From an uncultured beta proteobacterium (GTDB lineage Bacteria > Pseudomonadota > Gammaproteobacteria > Burkholderiales > Burkholderiaceae_B), in the NCBI GenBank assembly GCA_903865015.1, contig CAIPID010000343.1:1-47536 (forward strand): 47,536 bases of DNA, in the 5' to 3' direction. A model generated the notes under the pieces. It saw only the letters and a program-made list of their open reading frames with translations. It was not told where the DNA came from and made no database searches. The position numbers and the translations under genes were made by a program. Each line of letters begins with the position of its first letter. Positions within the stretch are counted from its first letter, which is position 1. This document shows, in pieces, positions 35,481-44,223 of this stretch.

Positions 35481-35968
35481 AAAAGCTCTTTGCTCTAATT
35501 GTCATTCTGGCCTGCAGTGCGGGAGGCTACTGGTTTGTCTCCCGCCCCATGACACAAGCACCTGCCGTCACATTCTCCACGCTGACGGGGCAACAGCTGG
35601 CTTTGTCAGAATTACGTGGCAAAGTCGTGCTGGTTAAATTCTGGGCGACCAGCTGCGTCACCTGCGTGGCACAAATGCCAGGCAATATTGAGAATTTCAT
35701 CAAATACCACGACAAAGGCTTTGAAATAGTAGCGGTCGCGATGCAATACGATCCTGCGAATTACGTTGTGAACTTTGTCGAAACCCGCAAAATTCCCTTT
35801 ACCGTCGCACTCGATACGATGGGACAAGCGGCGCGCGCCTTTGGTGACGTCAAGCTCACCCCCACAGCGTTCCTCATCGACAAACAAGGCAAAATCCTCA
35901 AGCGCTATGTAGGTGAGTACGATAAAACCGAATTCCAGGCCACACTCGAAAAAGCACTTGCAGGCTGA
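35477..35968 (+). CDS. Membrane-anchored TlpA-like thiol-disulfide protein
   Basis: A 163-residue thioredoxin-fold protein with an N-terminal signal anchor (about 4-22). It is probably periplasmic. The redox motif is CVTC in KFWATSCVTCVAQMP (about 52-66), and the cis-proline segment is KLTPTAFLID. The central insertion MQYDPANYVVNF is typical of TlpA/ResA-like reductants. The partner is unknown. It is translationally coupled to dolP, suggesting an envelope function. Confidence 0.85.
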   Translation: MKKLFALIVILACSAGGYWFVSRPMTQAPAVTFSTLTGQQLALSELRGKVVLVKFWATSCVTCVAQMPGNIENFIKYHDKGFEIVAVAMQYDPANYVVNFVETRKIPFTVALDTMGQAARAFGDVKLTPTAFLIDKQGKILKRYVGEYDKTEFQATLEKALAG

Positions 35969-36058
35969 GCCTTTCACGCCGTACTCTTTGCGTGCGCGTA
36001 TGCTCAGCCAAGCGCCAAACCATTTTTATCAACACTTTTACGATTATTGACTGCGCAC

Positions 36059-36958
36059 ATGACTAGCCAGCCCACATCCGCATCCACGTCACCCGACATC
36101 GTTGCACGCGTATTGTCTGAAAGCTTGCCTTATATTAAGAGCTTTCACGGCAAAACCATTGTCATTAAATACGGCGGCAACGCTATGACCGAAGAGGCGC
36201 TTCAGCGCAGCTTTGCGCATGATGTGGTGCTGTTGAAACTCATCGGACTGAACCCGATCGTAGTCCATGGTGGCGGTCCGCAAATCGACGAGGCGCTGCG
36301 CCGGATAGGCAAACAAGGCACCTTCATTCAAGGTATGCGCGTCACGGATGCCGAAACCATGGAAGTGGTTGAATGGGTCCTCGGCGGACAGGTACAGCAA
36401 GACATCGTCATGATGATCAACGAGGCCGGTGGCAAAGCCGTTGGTCTGACCGGAAAAGACGGCTGCCTGATTCAGGCTGTCAAAAAAATGTTGCCAAACA
36501 AAGAGGATCCCTCGAAACCTCTCGATATCGGTTTTGTGGGTGATATTGCCCGCGTTGAGCCCGCCGTCGTTAAAGCATTGCAAGATGATCAGTTCATCCC
36601 AGTTATTTCGCCGATCGGCTATGGCGAAGACGGCTTAGCCTACAACATCAATGCCGATATCGTTGCAGGCAAAATGGCTGAAGTCCTAGGCGCCGAAAAG
36701 CTGCTCATGATGACCAATACGCCTGGCGTACTTGACAAAAACGGCCAGCTTTTGCGCGCCCTCTCTGCCACCACGATTGATGCCCTCTTTGCAGACGGCA
36801 CCATTTCGGGCGGAATGTTGCCTAAGATATCTTCCGCGCTGGATGCAGCACGCAATGGCGTGAAATCAGTCCACGTCGTCGATGGCCGTGTACCGCATTG
36901 CCTGCTGCTTGAAATCCTCACGGATCGCGGCGTGGGCACGATGATTACTTCGGAATAA
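36059..36958 (+). CDS. argB: Acetylglutamate kinase ArgB
   Basis: Phosphorylates N-acetylglutamate in arginine synthesis. The 299 residues have the amino-acid-kinase motifs [11 protein letters not shown] near residue 30, [22 protein letters not shown], and [29 protein letters not shown] 36059 was chosen; an upstream TTG at 36047 would add four residues. The next gene, a HAD nucleotidase, follows after seven bases, as in related betaproteobacteria. No other arginine genes are present. Confidence 0.95.
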   Translation: MTSQPTSASTSPDIVARVLSESLPYIKSFHGKTIVIKYGGNAMTEEALQRSFAHDVVLLKLIGLNPIVVHGGGPQIDEALRRIGKQGTFIQGMRVTDAETMEVVEWVLGGQVQQDIVMMINEAGGKAVGLTGKDGCLIQAVKKMLPNKEDPSKPLDIGFVGDIARVEPAVVKALQDDQFIPVISPIGYGEDGLAYNINADIVAGKMAEVLGAEKLLMMTNTPGVLDKNGQLLRALSATTIDALFADGTISGGMLPKISSALDAARNGVKSVHVVDGRVPHCLLLEILTDRGVGTMITSE

Positions 36959-36965
36959 TCTACAG

Positions 36966-37757
36966 GTGAGCTCGGCGCGTACGCCGCACTTCCCAGCCGT
37001 GCGCGCGCGGCGCGCACGCGTGCACGCATCGCACTCTGGGTCAATTGAATTGGCTAGTCGGGCGAGCGTACAAAGACAAGCGCCGGTGTGGTTGTTTGAT
37101 CTGGACAATACGCTGCACGACGCATCCTATAAGATATTTCCCGAAATCAATATCAGCATGACGGCTGCCGTGATGGAAAGCCTGAATGTGGATGAACCCA
37201 CTGCAAACATTCTGCGCACGAAGTACTGGAAACGTTACGGCGCAACGATGATTGGCATGGTGCGTCATCACAACATACGTGCGCATGATTTTTTACATCG
37301 CAGCCATCGTTTTGATGTGCGTCCACTCATCCGCGCCGAAAAAGGCCTCGCCTTTAAATTGAATCAGCTGCCCGGACGAAAGGTCCTAGTGACCAACGCC
37401 CCCCTCCACTACGCACGCGCCGTACTCAAGCACCTCGGTATTTTGCGCTGCTTTGATAGTCTCTGGGGAGTAGAGCAAATGAAGTTGCACGGGCACTTTC
37501 GCCCTAAACCCTCCGTCACGATGATGCGCCACATCCTGGCTCACGAGGGCGTCCACCCAAAACGTGCGATCCTAGTCGAGGATACGCTTGAAAACCTGCG
37601 CGGCGCGCGCGCGGCGGGCTTAAGAACAGTGCATGTGTTTCATCCTGGCACGCCGTTTTCGCACGGTAAAAATGGCAGGCCGGATTTTGTTGATTTACGC
37701 GTGAAGAATGTCGGACACCTGCTGCTACGCAAACATCCGGTGCGAGGTACTTTTTAA
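36966..37757 (+). CDS. HAD-family pyrimidine 5'-nucleotidase
   Basis: A 263-residue HAD hydrolase with motif I VWLFDLDNTLHD (D45, D47), motif II LVTNAP, a conserved lysine in RPKPS and motif III AILVEDTLENL. This matches the pyrimidine 5'-nucleotidase (SDT1/YjjG-like) branch. The start is a GTG, and the first ~40 residues are Arg/Ala/Ser-rich and unlike the family core, so a later start such as the GTG at V41 is possible. Its 5' end carries an alternating GC tract (36999-37027). It overlaps the convergent porin gene by four bases. Confidence 0.82.
   Translation: MSSARTPHFPAVRARRARVHASHSGSIELASRASVQRQAPVWLFDLDNTLHDASYKIFPEINISMTAAVMESLNVDEPTANILRTKYWKRYGATMIGMVRHHNIRAHDFLHRSHRFDVRPLIRAEKGLAFKLNQLPGRKVLVTNAPLHYARAVLKHLGILRCFDSLWGVEQMKLHGHFRPKPSVTMMRHILAHEGVHPKRAILVEDTLENLRGARAAGLRTVHVFHPGTPFSHGKNGRPDFVDLRVKNVGHLLLRKHPVRGTF
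36999..37027. repeat. Alternating purine-pyrimidine GC tract with two palindromes
   Basis: GTGCGCGC (36999-37006) and GCGCGCAC (37010-37017) form an 8-bp stem with a 3-base loop. GCGTGCACGC (37018-37027), a perfect 10-bp palindrome, follows at once. The tract lies inside the 5' part of the nucleotidase ORF, about 40 bases after the argB stop. It could form a stable mRNA hairpin or Z-DNA. Confidence 0.55.
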
Positions 37758-38932
37758 AACCGGTGCCTGATACCTACGCCAACGGTGGAGTTTGTCAGGC
37801 CGTCAACAAGCGAATAGTTAGTCGAGTAACCTGCAAAAACGTACATGTTAGTGAGAGGCGTAAATTTGTAGGAATATCCCAGGCTAAAGACATTTTGTGT
37901 ATTAATCGCGAAAGCGGAATTTTGTTGCATCTCCGAAGAAGGCTTTGCCAGTTGCCAGGATACAAATAGATCACTCGCTTCGTTTGTGGGCAATGTTACG
38001 CCGAGCATATAAGAATTTACTGAGACAGCGTTATCGAAAACCATACTGGCATTTTGATTGTCAAATGATCCGTACTGGACAAGGCCATCAACAGTTTGCA
38101 ACGCATTCATCCAACCATTCTTTGTTTGACCATATGCGGCTGACAACTTAAATTGGCCGAAATCGTACATCCCTCCCACGACCGCGGACGTTACTGGGCT
38201 GAAGTTACCCTCTGCTGTGACCGCATTGGGATAATAAACGTCATACATTCCAGTCAAATACAAAGGTCCGTTGTAATACTGAAAGCCTGAGGTGATGACT
38301 CGCATGTTGTTATTGGCTGAAAAATTGTAATTTTCCGTGTCGCCGGGCGTCAGCGGTAGGCGACCATCTGTCGTATAGGCAGACGGCATCTGTGCAGAAA
38401 AAGAATATCCTAAGCCGAGACGCAAGCCATTCATCAGGGCCGTTTCAACTTTAATCATGTTCGATAGCCTTGACGCGTCTGCTGCGCCAAACGAGATGCC
38501 CATCGTAGCCTGGGTAAAGTCCCCAGGCCCAAAAGGGGTGAGATCGCTGAGATATATATCCGAAAAACTGCGTTGTCGACCAAAGCGCAAATAGCCAACG
38601 GATTGATTTTCAATGCCTAGCCAAGCCTGGCGCCCAAACAGCCGCCCCCCCTGATCCAGGGTGCCATTACCCAGGTTGATTGCATTTTCGAGAACAAAAT
38701 TGACTTGTGTACCGCCTCCAAGTGACTCGCCCCCTTTGAAACCAACGCGATTAGTAGACTGTCCGCCGCTAACCAGTCCAAAATTAGATCCACCCTGAAA
38801 AGCTGCGGTGGAGTTAACAGTGCTGCTATTGATAGCCAACCCCATGTCTACTGTGCCGTAAACAGACAGGTAGGATTGTGCATGCGCCAGGCAGGTCAAA
38901 AACATGCAGAAAAGAGCTAGCAACCTTACCAA
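37754..38932 (-). CDS. Gram-negative porin (outer-membrane trimeric type)
   Basis: A 392-residue porin of the Burkholderiales OmpC-like family. It has a signal peptide ending LAHAQS (about residue 19), then SVYGTVDMGLAINSS, RVGFKGGESLGGGTQVNFVLENA, GRQAWLGIENQSVGYLRFGRQ and the C-terminal strand VGVGIRHRF, ending in the phenylalanine recognised by the BAM complex. The start is a TTG at 38932 with GAGG eight bases upstream; no in-frame ATG is available upstream of a stop. Local GC is lower than in its neighbours. It is inserted between the nucleotidase and slmA, on the opposite strand. Confidence 0.92.
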   Translation of the reverse strand: MVRLLALFCMFLTCLAHAQSYLSVYGTVDMGLAINSSTVNSTAAFQGGSNFGLVSGGQSTNRVGFKGGESLGGGTQVNFVLENAINLGNGTLDQGGRLFGRQAWLGIENQSVGYLRFGRQRSFSDIYLSDLTPFGPGDFTQATMGISFGAADASRLSNMIKVETALMNGLRLGLGYSFSAQMPSAYTTDGRLPLTPGDTENYNFSANNNMRVITSGFQYYNGPLYLTGMYDVYYPNAVTAEGNFSPVTSAVVGGMYDFGQFKLSAAYGQTKNGWMNALQTVDGLVQYGSFDNQNASMVFDNAVSVNSYMLGVTLPTNEASDLFVSWQLAKPSSEMQQNSAFAINTQNVFSLGYSYKFTPLTNMYVFAGYSTNYSLVDGLTNSTVGVGIRHRF

Positions 38933-39004
38933 AGGCGCACCTCGTCATGTAATTTCATATGTCTTAGCCTAAAGCGTAAACTTCTTGTTAGCGTTGGGGA
39001 TATA

Positions 39005-39033
39005 TTGCATATCATTCAAACCGTAGTTTATAC
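39005..39033 (+). promoter_or_regulatory. Probable sigma-70 promoter for slmA
   Basis: TTGCAT (39005-39010) and TTATAC (39028-39033) are spaced by 17 bases, ending 24 bases before the slmA ATG. The region is shared with the divergent porin gene. Confidence 0.5.
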
Positions 39034-39057
39034 GTCACCTATCTGGGCAGGACCATC

Positions 39058-39633
39058 ATGTCAGGCAAAACTGGCGAACGCAAGCATCAGATTCTACAAA
39101 CTTTGGCAGAAATGCTGGAACAACCCCAGTCCGCCCGCATTACTACGGCCGCACTCGCAGCAAAGATGCAGCTATCCGAAGCAGCTTTGTATCGTCACTT
39201 TGCCAGCAAGGCGCAGATGTTCGAGGGACTATTCGAATTCATCGAAACCACTATTTTTACCCTGGCGAACCAAATCATCGATTCGCAACCCAATGGGGTA
39301 GAGCAAGCCAGAAACATAACAGTGATGATGCTGTCGTTTGCCGAGCGCAATCGTGGCATGACGCGCGTACTGTGCGGCGATGCGCTGGTGAACGAAGACA
39401 CACGCCTGCAAGCCCGGGCCAGTCAGATCACTGACCGTATTGATGCGACATATAGGCAGTGCTTGCGACAGGCGGTCACGACAGGTGATATGCAAGCCAC
39501 AGCGCAAACTAGCGCGATTGCAGCCCTGCTCACACAATTAGTCGTTGGCAGCTGGTTACGTTTTGCGCAAAGTGGTTGGCAAGCTTTGCCCGGCAAGTAC
39601 GCCCAGGCACAATTAGAAGTCATCCTCGGCTAG
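39058..39633 (+). CDS. slmA: Nucleoid occlusion factor SlmA (TetR family)
   Basis: A 191-residue TetR-type DNA-binding protein. The helix-turn-helix covers about residues 27-52 (ITTAALAAKMQLSEAALYRHFASKAQMFEGL), which closely follows SlmA. Later segments include MTRVLCGDALVNED. In enterobacteria SlmA bound to chromosomal sites blocks FtsZ polymerisation over the nucleoid. The argB-nucleotidase-slmA neighbourhood supports the assignment, here interrupted by a porin gene. Confidence 0.88.
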   Translation: MSGKTGERKHQILQTLAEMLEQPQSARITTAALAAKMQLSEAALYRHFASKAQMFEGLFEFIETTIFTLANQIIDSQPNGVEQARNITVMMLSFAERNRGMTRVLCGDALVNEDTRLQARASQITDRIDATYRQCLRQAVTTGDMQATAQTSAIAALLTQLVVGSWLRFAQSGWQALPGKYAQAQLEVILG

Positions 39634-39678
39634 CCAGTTATACAAGGGACTTGTTAGCCCTCGTGCGTTGCGCGGTGT

Positions 39679-40428
39679 TCAAGCCCCCGAGCAAACCAGG
39701 CACACAGGGTCGCGCTTAACGCGCACGCTATGCCACTGCATGTCCATAGCATCCAGAATCAGCAGCCGCCCCTTCAAGCTCGTGCCAATCCCGGCAATCA
39801 CTTTGATCGCCTCTGCCGCTTGCATGCTGCCGATAATCCCGACAAGCGGGGCGAACACCCCGGTGGTCGCGCAGCTCAGCGCCTCAACATCGTCCGCCTC
39901 GGGAAACAAGCAGTGATAGCAAGGCGCGTCAGAGTCTCGTGTGTCAAAGACCCCGACCTGTCCCTCAAAACGAATCGCTGCGCCTGAGACCAGGGGCTTT
40001 TTATGGGCGACACATGCACGATTGACAGCATGACGGGTTGCAAAGTTATCTGTACAGTCCAGCACCAGGTCGACCTGAGCGATAAGTGACATCAGTGAGT
40101 CAGGATCCATTCGCGTAGTGCGAATTTGAACGTCAATATCAGGATTTAACGCAAGCAATGTTTTGCGACCAGACTCTGCCTTGAGTTGTCCCAGGCGATC
40201 GTTTCCGTGCAGGATCTGGCGCTGCAGGTTGCTGATCTCGACGGTGTCATGATCAGCGAGAATGATGTGACCCACGCCTGCAGAGGCGAGGTACATTGCG
40301 GCGGGTGAACCCAGGCCGCCCGCACCCACGATCAACACCGTGGCAGCAAGAAGCTTTTCCTGGCCTTCAATGCCCAGCTCATCGAGCAAAATATGCCGGG
40401 CATAACGCAGCAACTGGGCGTCGTTCAT
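39679..40428 (-). CDS. moeB: HesA/MoeB/ThiF-family sulfur-carrier adenylyltransferase
   Basis: A 249-residue E1-like enzyme that adenylates the C-terminus of a ubiquitin-like sulfur carrier (MoaD for molybdopterin, ThiS for thiazole). It has the nucleotide motif IVGAGGLGSPAAMYL, NLQRQILH, DCTDNFATRHAVN, the zinc pairs CYHC and CLVC, and CATTGVFAPLVGIIGSMQA. MoeB and ThiF cannot be separated confidently by sequence here; with thiG in the same window it may serve either or both. It overlaps ctpA by four bases and is the last gene of the gpmA-envC-ctpA run. Confidence 0.88.
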   Translation of the reverse strand: MNDAQLLRYARHILLDELGIEGQEKLLAATVLIVGAGGLGSPAAMYLASAGVGHIILADHDTVEISNLQRQILHGNDRLGQLKAESGRKTLLALNPDIDVQIRTTRMDPDSLMSLIAQVDLVLDCTDNFATRHAVNRACVAHKKPLVSGAAIRFEGQVGVFDTRDSDAPCYHCLFPEADDVEALSCATTGVFAPLVGIIGSMQAAEAIKVIAGIGTSLKGRLLILDAMDMQWHSVRVKRDPVCLVCSGA

Positions 40429-41849
40429 TTTTTAACCGCAGCGCCTCCGGGAGCGGCCTTGTCCGAGGCATTGTCTGCACTGGCTGTTTTAGGACGTAAC
40501 ACCGCTTTTTCAACCGGTTTACCGTCAAGGAAATTCACAGCCTGTTGGAGCTGGAAATCCTCTGGGGTACCAAACTGGAAGATCTTGTTGGTATCAGCCA
40601 ACTCGGCCTCTTTGGCGTCTTCTTTGGCCTGCTCCGCAGCTGCCTGGCTATTGGTCAAATGGCGCTGGAGATCGGCCTCGCGCGGTACGCGGAACAAATC
40701 GCCCTCTGAGGTATCCGCCACGACGACATCCGGCGCAATACCTGTTGCCTGGATTGAGCGGCCATTTGGCGTGTAGTAACGCGAAGTGGTGAGTTTGATG
40801 GCGGTGTTTTCTGAAATCGGCAGGATGACCTGTACTGAGCCCTTGCCAAAGGTGCGGTTACCCATCACCGTCGCACGTTTGTAATCCTGTAATGCGCCCG
40901 CCACAATCTCAGAGGCGGAGGCTGATCCGACGTTGACCAGAACAACCATAGGTACTGTTTTTGCCCAGGCTGGCACACCTGATAAATAATCAGATTCGCC
41001 ACGGGCATAATCTGCAGCATTAGCCATATATTTGTGTTTCGAATCGGGTGCGCGACCATCCGTCGAGACAACCAGCACATCAGGCTTAAGGAACGCACCC
41101 GACACGCCAATCGCGCTATTGAGCAAGCCACCCGGATCATTTCGCAAATCCAGAATCAAGGCGCGGGGCGCACCCTTTGCGCCAAGCTCGTTGAGATGGC
41201 GCACGAGATCAGAACCGGTTTTTTCCTGGAACTGCGCAATTCGCACATAACCAATGTTGTTATCCAGCATTTTGCTGCGCACACTGCGCACCCGAATGGT
41301 GTCGCGCACAATTTTGATCACGATCGGTTGTGCGACACCCTGACGGGCAATCGTCAGCGTAATCGGCGTCTTAACCGGGCCACGCATCAGCTTGACTGCA
41401 TCGGTCAGCGTCAAGCCCTTGGTCGAGGTGTTGTCAATCTTGATGATCAAATCACCTGCGCGGATGCCGGCACGAGCCGCTGGGGTATCCTCGATCGGGG
41501 AGATCACTTTGACCACGCCGTCTTCAGTCCCCACCTCGATTCCCAATCCACCAAACTCGCCTTGCGTGGCTGTCTGCATTTCTTTAAATGCATCCGCATC
41601 AAGATAGGCGGAATGCGGGTCTAAGTCGGAAAGCATTCCGGCAATCGCGCCATCAATCAGCTTTTTGTCGCCGACTGATTCAACATAATTATTTTTAATT
41701 GCGGAAAATACGCTCGAAAACTGTCTGAGCTCATCCAGAGGCAGAGGAGAGCCGCGCTGCGCGATCGCCGTGATGCCCAGACTGAGCAAAATACCTGCGA
41801 CAACGCCTACTGAAATCAGGCCAAGATTGCGAAATTTAAGACTGCTCAT
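40425..41849 (-). CDS. ctpA: Carboxyl-terminal processing protease CtpA (S41 family)
   Basis: A 474-residue periplasmic serine protease with an N-terminal membrane segment (about 8-30), a PDZ domain (about 93-180; GEFGGLGIEVGTEDG) and the S41 catalytic domain. The catalytic serine lies in VNVGSASASEI (near 309-313) and the lysine in RTFGKGSVQ (near 336). A charged Ala/Lys/Glu-rich tail ends the protein. ATG 41849 has GGGA six bases upstream, whereas ATG 41855 would overlap the ribosome-binding site. In other bacteria CtpA controls peptidoglycan hydrolases, which fits its place after envC. Confidence 0.92.
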   Translation of the reverse strand: MSSLKFRNLGLISVGVVAGILLSLGITAIAQRGSPLPLDELRQFSSVFSAIKNNYVESVGDKKLIDGAIAGMLSDLDPHSAYLDADAFKEMQTATQGEFGGLGIEVGTEDGVVKVISPIEDTPAARAGIRAGDLIIKIDNTSTKGLTLTDAVKLMRGPVKTPITLTIARQGVAQPIVIKIVRDTIRVRSVRSKMLDNNIGYVRIAQFQEKTGSDLVRHLNELGAKGAPRALILDLRNDPGGLLNSAIGVSGAFLKPDVLVVSTDGRAPDSKHKYMANAADYARGESDYLSGVPAWAKTVPMVVLVNVGSASASEIVAGALQDYKRATVMGNRTFGKGSVQVILPISENTAIKLTTSRYYTPNGRSIQATGIAPDVVVADTSEGDLFRVPREADLQRHLTNSQAAAEQAKEDAKEAELADTNKIFQFGTPEDFQLQQAVNFLDGKPVEKAVLRPKTASADNASDKAAPGGAAVKK

Positions 41850-41900
41850 GCACATTCCCGAGTTGGATACTAATCAAGCACTTACGCGCAAAAAATGACC

Positions 41901-43358
41901 TCAGCGCGCCAATAAAGAAATGGGGTCGACCGCTGCGCCACGATGCCGTATTTCGAAGTATAGGGCGGAATCAAGCTGCCCACCGGTATTACCCACCAAA
42001 CTAACGGTCTCTCCGGCCTTAACGCTATCGCCAACCTGCTTGAGCAAGCTCTGGTTATAGGCGTAGACACTCAAATATTCTTGGCCGTGATCGACAATCA
42101 ACAGATTTCCAAACCCTCTGAGCCAGCTGGAATACACCACGGTGCCGGCTCCCACAGAGGCAACCGGCGCGCCTTCATCCGCGCGCACCAGGATGCCACG
42201 CCATACGCCGCCCTCGGGACGATCAGTACCAAATCTGGCCATCACCTGACCTCGCACCGGCCAACGTAAGCCTGGCTTGAGCCCTGAGCCAGAACTGGCC
42301 ACAGATTCGCTGTGGGACTCCTGCGCTTTACGGCTGGAGGCTTCAGCTTCGCGTGCCTGGCGTGCGGCTTCGCTGGCGGCCTGCCGCGCTTGGGCAGCCT
42401 CTTGTTCTGCCTGTCTAGACTGCGCCTGCGCTTGCTCTTTTTGGTCTGCTTGCGCCTGCCGTGCGGCTGTCGCAGCCTCGCGTGCAGCCTTGGACGCCGC
42501 AGCGGCTTCTTGCTGCCTTGCAAGCTCCTGCTGCTGCCGGACCTCGGCAGCCCGTTTAGCTTGGTCTAAGCGGCGCTGCTCTTCGGCACGGCGGGCGGTT
42601 TCAGCCGCCCGGCGGGCAGATTCGATTTGAGTCGTTAAATCATCAATGAGATGCGTCAAACGCTTCTCATCGCGCTCCAGGCGGGCGGCCTCGGACCTTT
42701 GCGCCTGCAACTGCCCTTCGATCCTTGCGAGGATCGTGACACGTTCTTTTTTCTGGATTTCGAGGATACTTTTCTGCTCGCTAGCCGCGCGCACAAGCTG
42801 ATTAATTTCCTGGCGATGGGCATCGGCGCGCGACTGCAGCTCGGCGAGCCGTTGAATTTCATTTTTTAACGCTTCGACGGCCTGAGCACGGGCGCGGGCA
42901 ATGAAGTCCAGATACGCCAGATTACGGCCTAATTTTTGTGGGTCATCGCCAGAGAGCAATGCGGTCCAGGGAGACAAACCACTGGCGTACTGTTTGCGCA
43001 GCTGTTCGGCCAACTCATCGCGACGCGTGCGCATCACGGCCTCTTGGCTTTTGATCTGTACCTGAAGACCATCAAATTCGGCCTGAGCTAGTTTGAGCTG
43101 AGCATTAAGCTCGCGCAACTTGCGATTAGAGGCGGAAATCTCGCTTTCAGAGACCTTCAGCGCATCGGCCGCCTCCTTGCGCGAAGACTCACGCACTTCG
43201 ATTTCTTGTTGCAAAACCTTGATGCGCTCGCGCAACTCCAATTGCTCACGCTCCGCTTGCGACTGCCGTGTAGACACATCAGCATCCTTCGCATTCACCC
43301 CTGGGGTGAGCAAAAGAACACTGAGTGCCACGCCCCAGCGTGACGCAAGCTTGCGCAT
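41901..43358 (-). CDS. envC: Murein hydrolase activator EnvC-like protein (degenerate LytM/M23 domain)
   Basis: 485 residues: signal peptide (about 1-23), long coiled coil (about 28-260), an Ala/Arg/Gln/Glu-rich linker (about 245-365) and a C-terminal LytM domain (about 375-485). The zinc ligands expected of active M23 peptidases are missing: the first histidine region reads WRGILVRADEG and the final motif YFEIRHRG lacks HxH. This is the EnvC pattern, a protein that activates septal amidases instead of cutting peptidoglycan. It starts five bases after gpmA and precedes ctpA by 51 bases. Confidence 0.9.
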   Translation of the reverse strand: MRKLASRWGVALSVLLLTPGVNAKDADVSTRQSQAEREQLELRERIKVLQQEIEVRESSRKEAADALKVSESEISASNRKLRELNAQLKLAQAEFDGLQVQIKSQEAVMRTRRDELAEQLRKQYASGLSPWTALLSGDDPQKLGRNLAYLDFIARARAQAVEALKNEIQRLAELQSRADAHRQEINQLVRAASEQKSILEIQKKERVTILARIEGQLQAQRSEAARLERDEKRLTHLIDDLTTQIESARRAAETARRAEEQRRLDQAKRAAEVRQQQELARQQEAAAASKAAREAATAARQAQADQKEQAQAQSRQAEQEAAQARQAASEAARQAREAEASSRKAQESHSESVASSGSGLKPGLRWPVRGQVMARFGTDRPEGGVWRGILVRADEGAPVASVGAGTVVYSSWLRGFGNLLIVDHGQEYLSVYAYNQSLLKQVGDSVKAGETVSLVGNTGGQLDSALYFEIRHRGAAVDPISLLAR

Positions 43359-43363
43359 CAGCC

Positions 43364-44116
43364 TCAGTCCTTTTTAGCTTTACCCTGAGCAGCCACGGCA
43401 GCCATTGCTGCCTCAATTTCGGCCGCATCGCCAAGATAATAGTGGCGAATTGGACGCAGATTAGCATCCAGCTCGTACACCAGTGGCTGGCCCGTCGGGA
43501 TATTCAGATGAACGATGTCCTCATCCGAAACGTTATCGAGGTGCTTGATCAGTGCGCGTAGGCTATTGCCGTGTGCGGCCACAAGAATTTGCTTGCCAGA
43601 CTTGATTGCTGGGGCAATGCTCTCGTTCCAGTAAGGCAGTACGCGGGCAACCGTGTCTTGCAGACACTCCGTAGCAGGCAACTGCTCAGGCGTCAGATCG
43701 GCATAGCGTGGATCGAACTTTGGGTGACGTGGGTCATCGATCGCGATCGGGTTCGGCGCAATCGCATACGCACGCCGCCAGATCAACACCTGCTCATCAC
43801 CGTATTCTGCAGCGGTTTCGGCCTTATTGAGCCCCTGCAACGCGCCATAATGACGCTCGTTCAGGCGCCAGTGGTTTTGCACAGGCACGTACATGGTGCC
43901 CATGGCATCGAGTGCGATCCAGAGGGTGCGGATGGCACGGGTCAGTACCGAGGTGTAGGCCAGATCAAAGCTAAAGCCCTTTTCTTTGAGTAGCTCACCC
44001 GCACGACGGGCTTGATCACGGCCCAGTTCGGTCAAATCGACATCTGTCCAACCGGTAAAACGGTTTTCGAGATTCCATTGGCTTTCGCCGTGACGCATCA
44101 GAACAATTTTATACAT
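43364..44116 (-). CDS. gpmA: 2,3-bisphosphoglycerate-dependent phosphoglycerate mutase GpmA
   Basis: Glycolytic interconversion of 3- and 2-phosphoglycerate. It has 250 residues from ATG 44116, with the phosphohistidine motif [11 protein letters not shown] (about 5-15), [27 protein letters not shown] and the second histidine in [15 protein letters not shown] at 44125 would add three residues. A well-spaced promoter lies upstream (44152-44180). It heads the minus-strand group gpmA-envC-ctpA-moeB and is divergent from the rhodanese gene. Confidence 0.95.
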   Translation of the reverse strand: MYKIVLMRHGESQWNLENRFTGWTDVDLTELGRDQARRAGELLKEKGFSFDLAYTSVLTRAIRTLWIALDAMGTMYVPVQNHWRLNERHYGALQGLNKAETAAEYGDEQVLIWRRAYAIAPNPIAIDDPRHPKFDPRYADLTPEQLPATECLQDTVARVLPYWNESIAPAIKSGKQILVAAHGNSLRALIKHLDNVSDEDIVHLNIPTGQPLVYELDANLRPIRHYYLGDAAEIEAAMAAVAAQGKAKKD

Positions 44117-44151
44117 GGCAGACACAGGTTAAAGTGTGGATAAAACACCAT

Positions 44152-44180
44152 TTTATAATTGTCTGAGCAATATCACCCAA
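44152..44180 (-). promoter_or_regulatory. Probable sigma-70 promoter for gpmA
   Basis: On the minus strand TTGGGT (44180-44175) and TATAAA (44157-44152) are separated by 17 bases, about 36 bases before the gpmA ATG. A GCCCC/GGGGC hairpin with an A-rich loop (44183-44200) lies just upstream, between gpmA and the rhodanese gene. Confidence 0.5.
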
Positions 44181-44223
44181 TTGCCCCCAAAAAAAGGGGC
44201 ATAAACGCCTTTCAGGACACACC

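Noticed and set aside
38933-39057. SlmA-binding site in the slmA-porin gap
   Set aside because: No match to the known palindromic SlmA site was seen.
42242-42630. Open frames on both strands across the EnvC linker (42242-42523 minus; 42277-42630 plus)
   Set aside because: They result from the repetitive Ala/Arg/Gln/Glu codons of the EnvC linker and show no independent signal.
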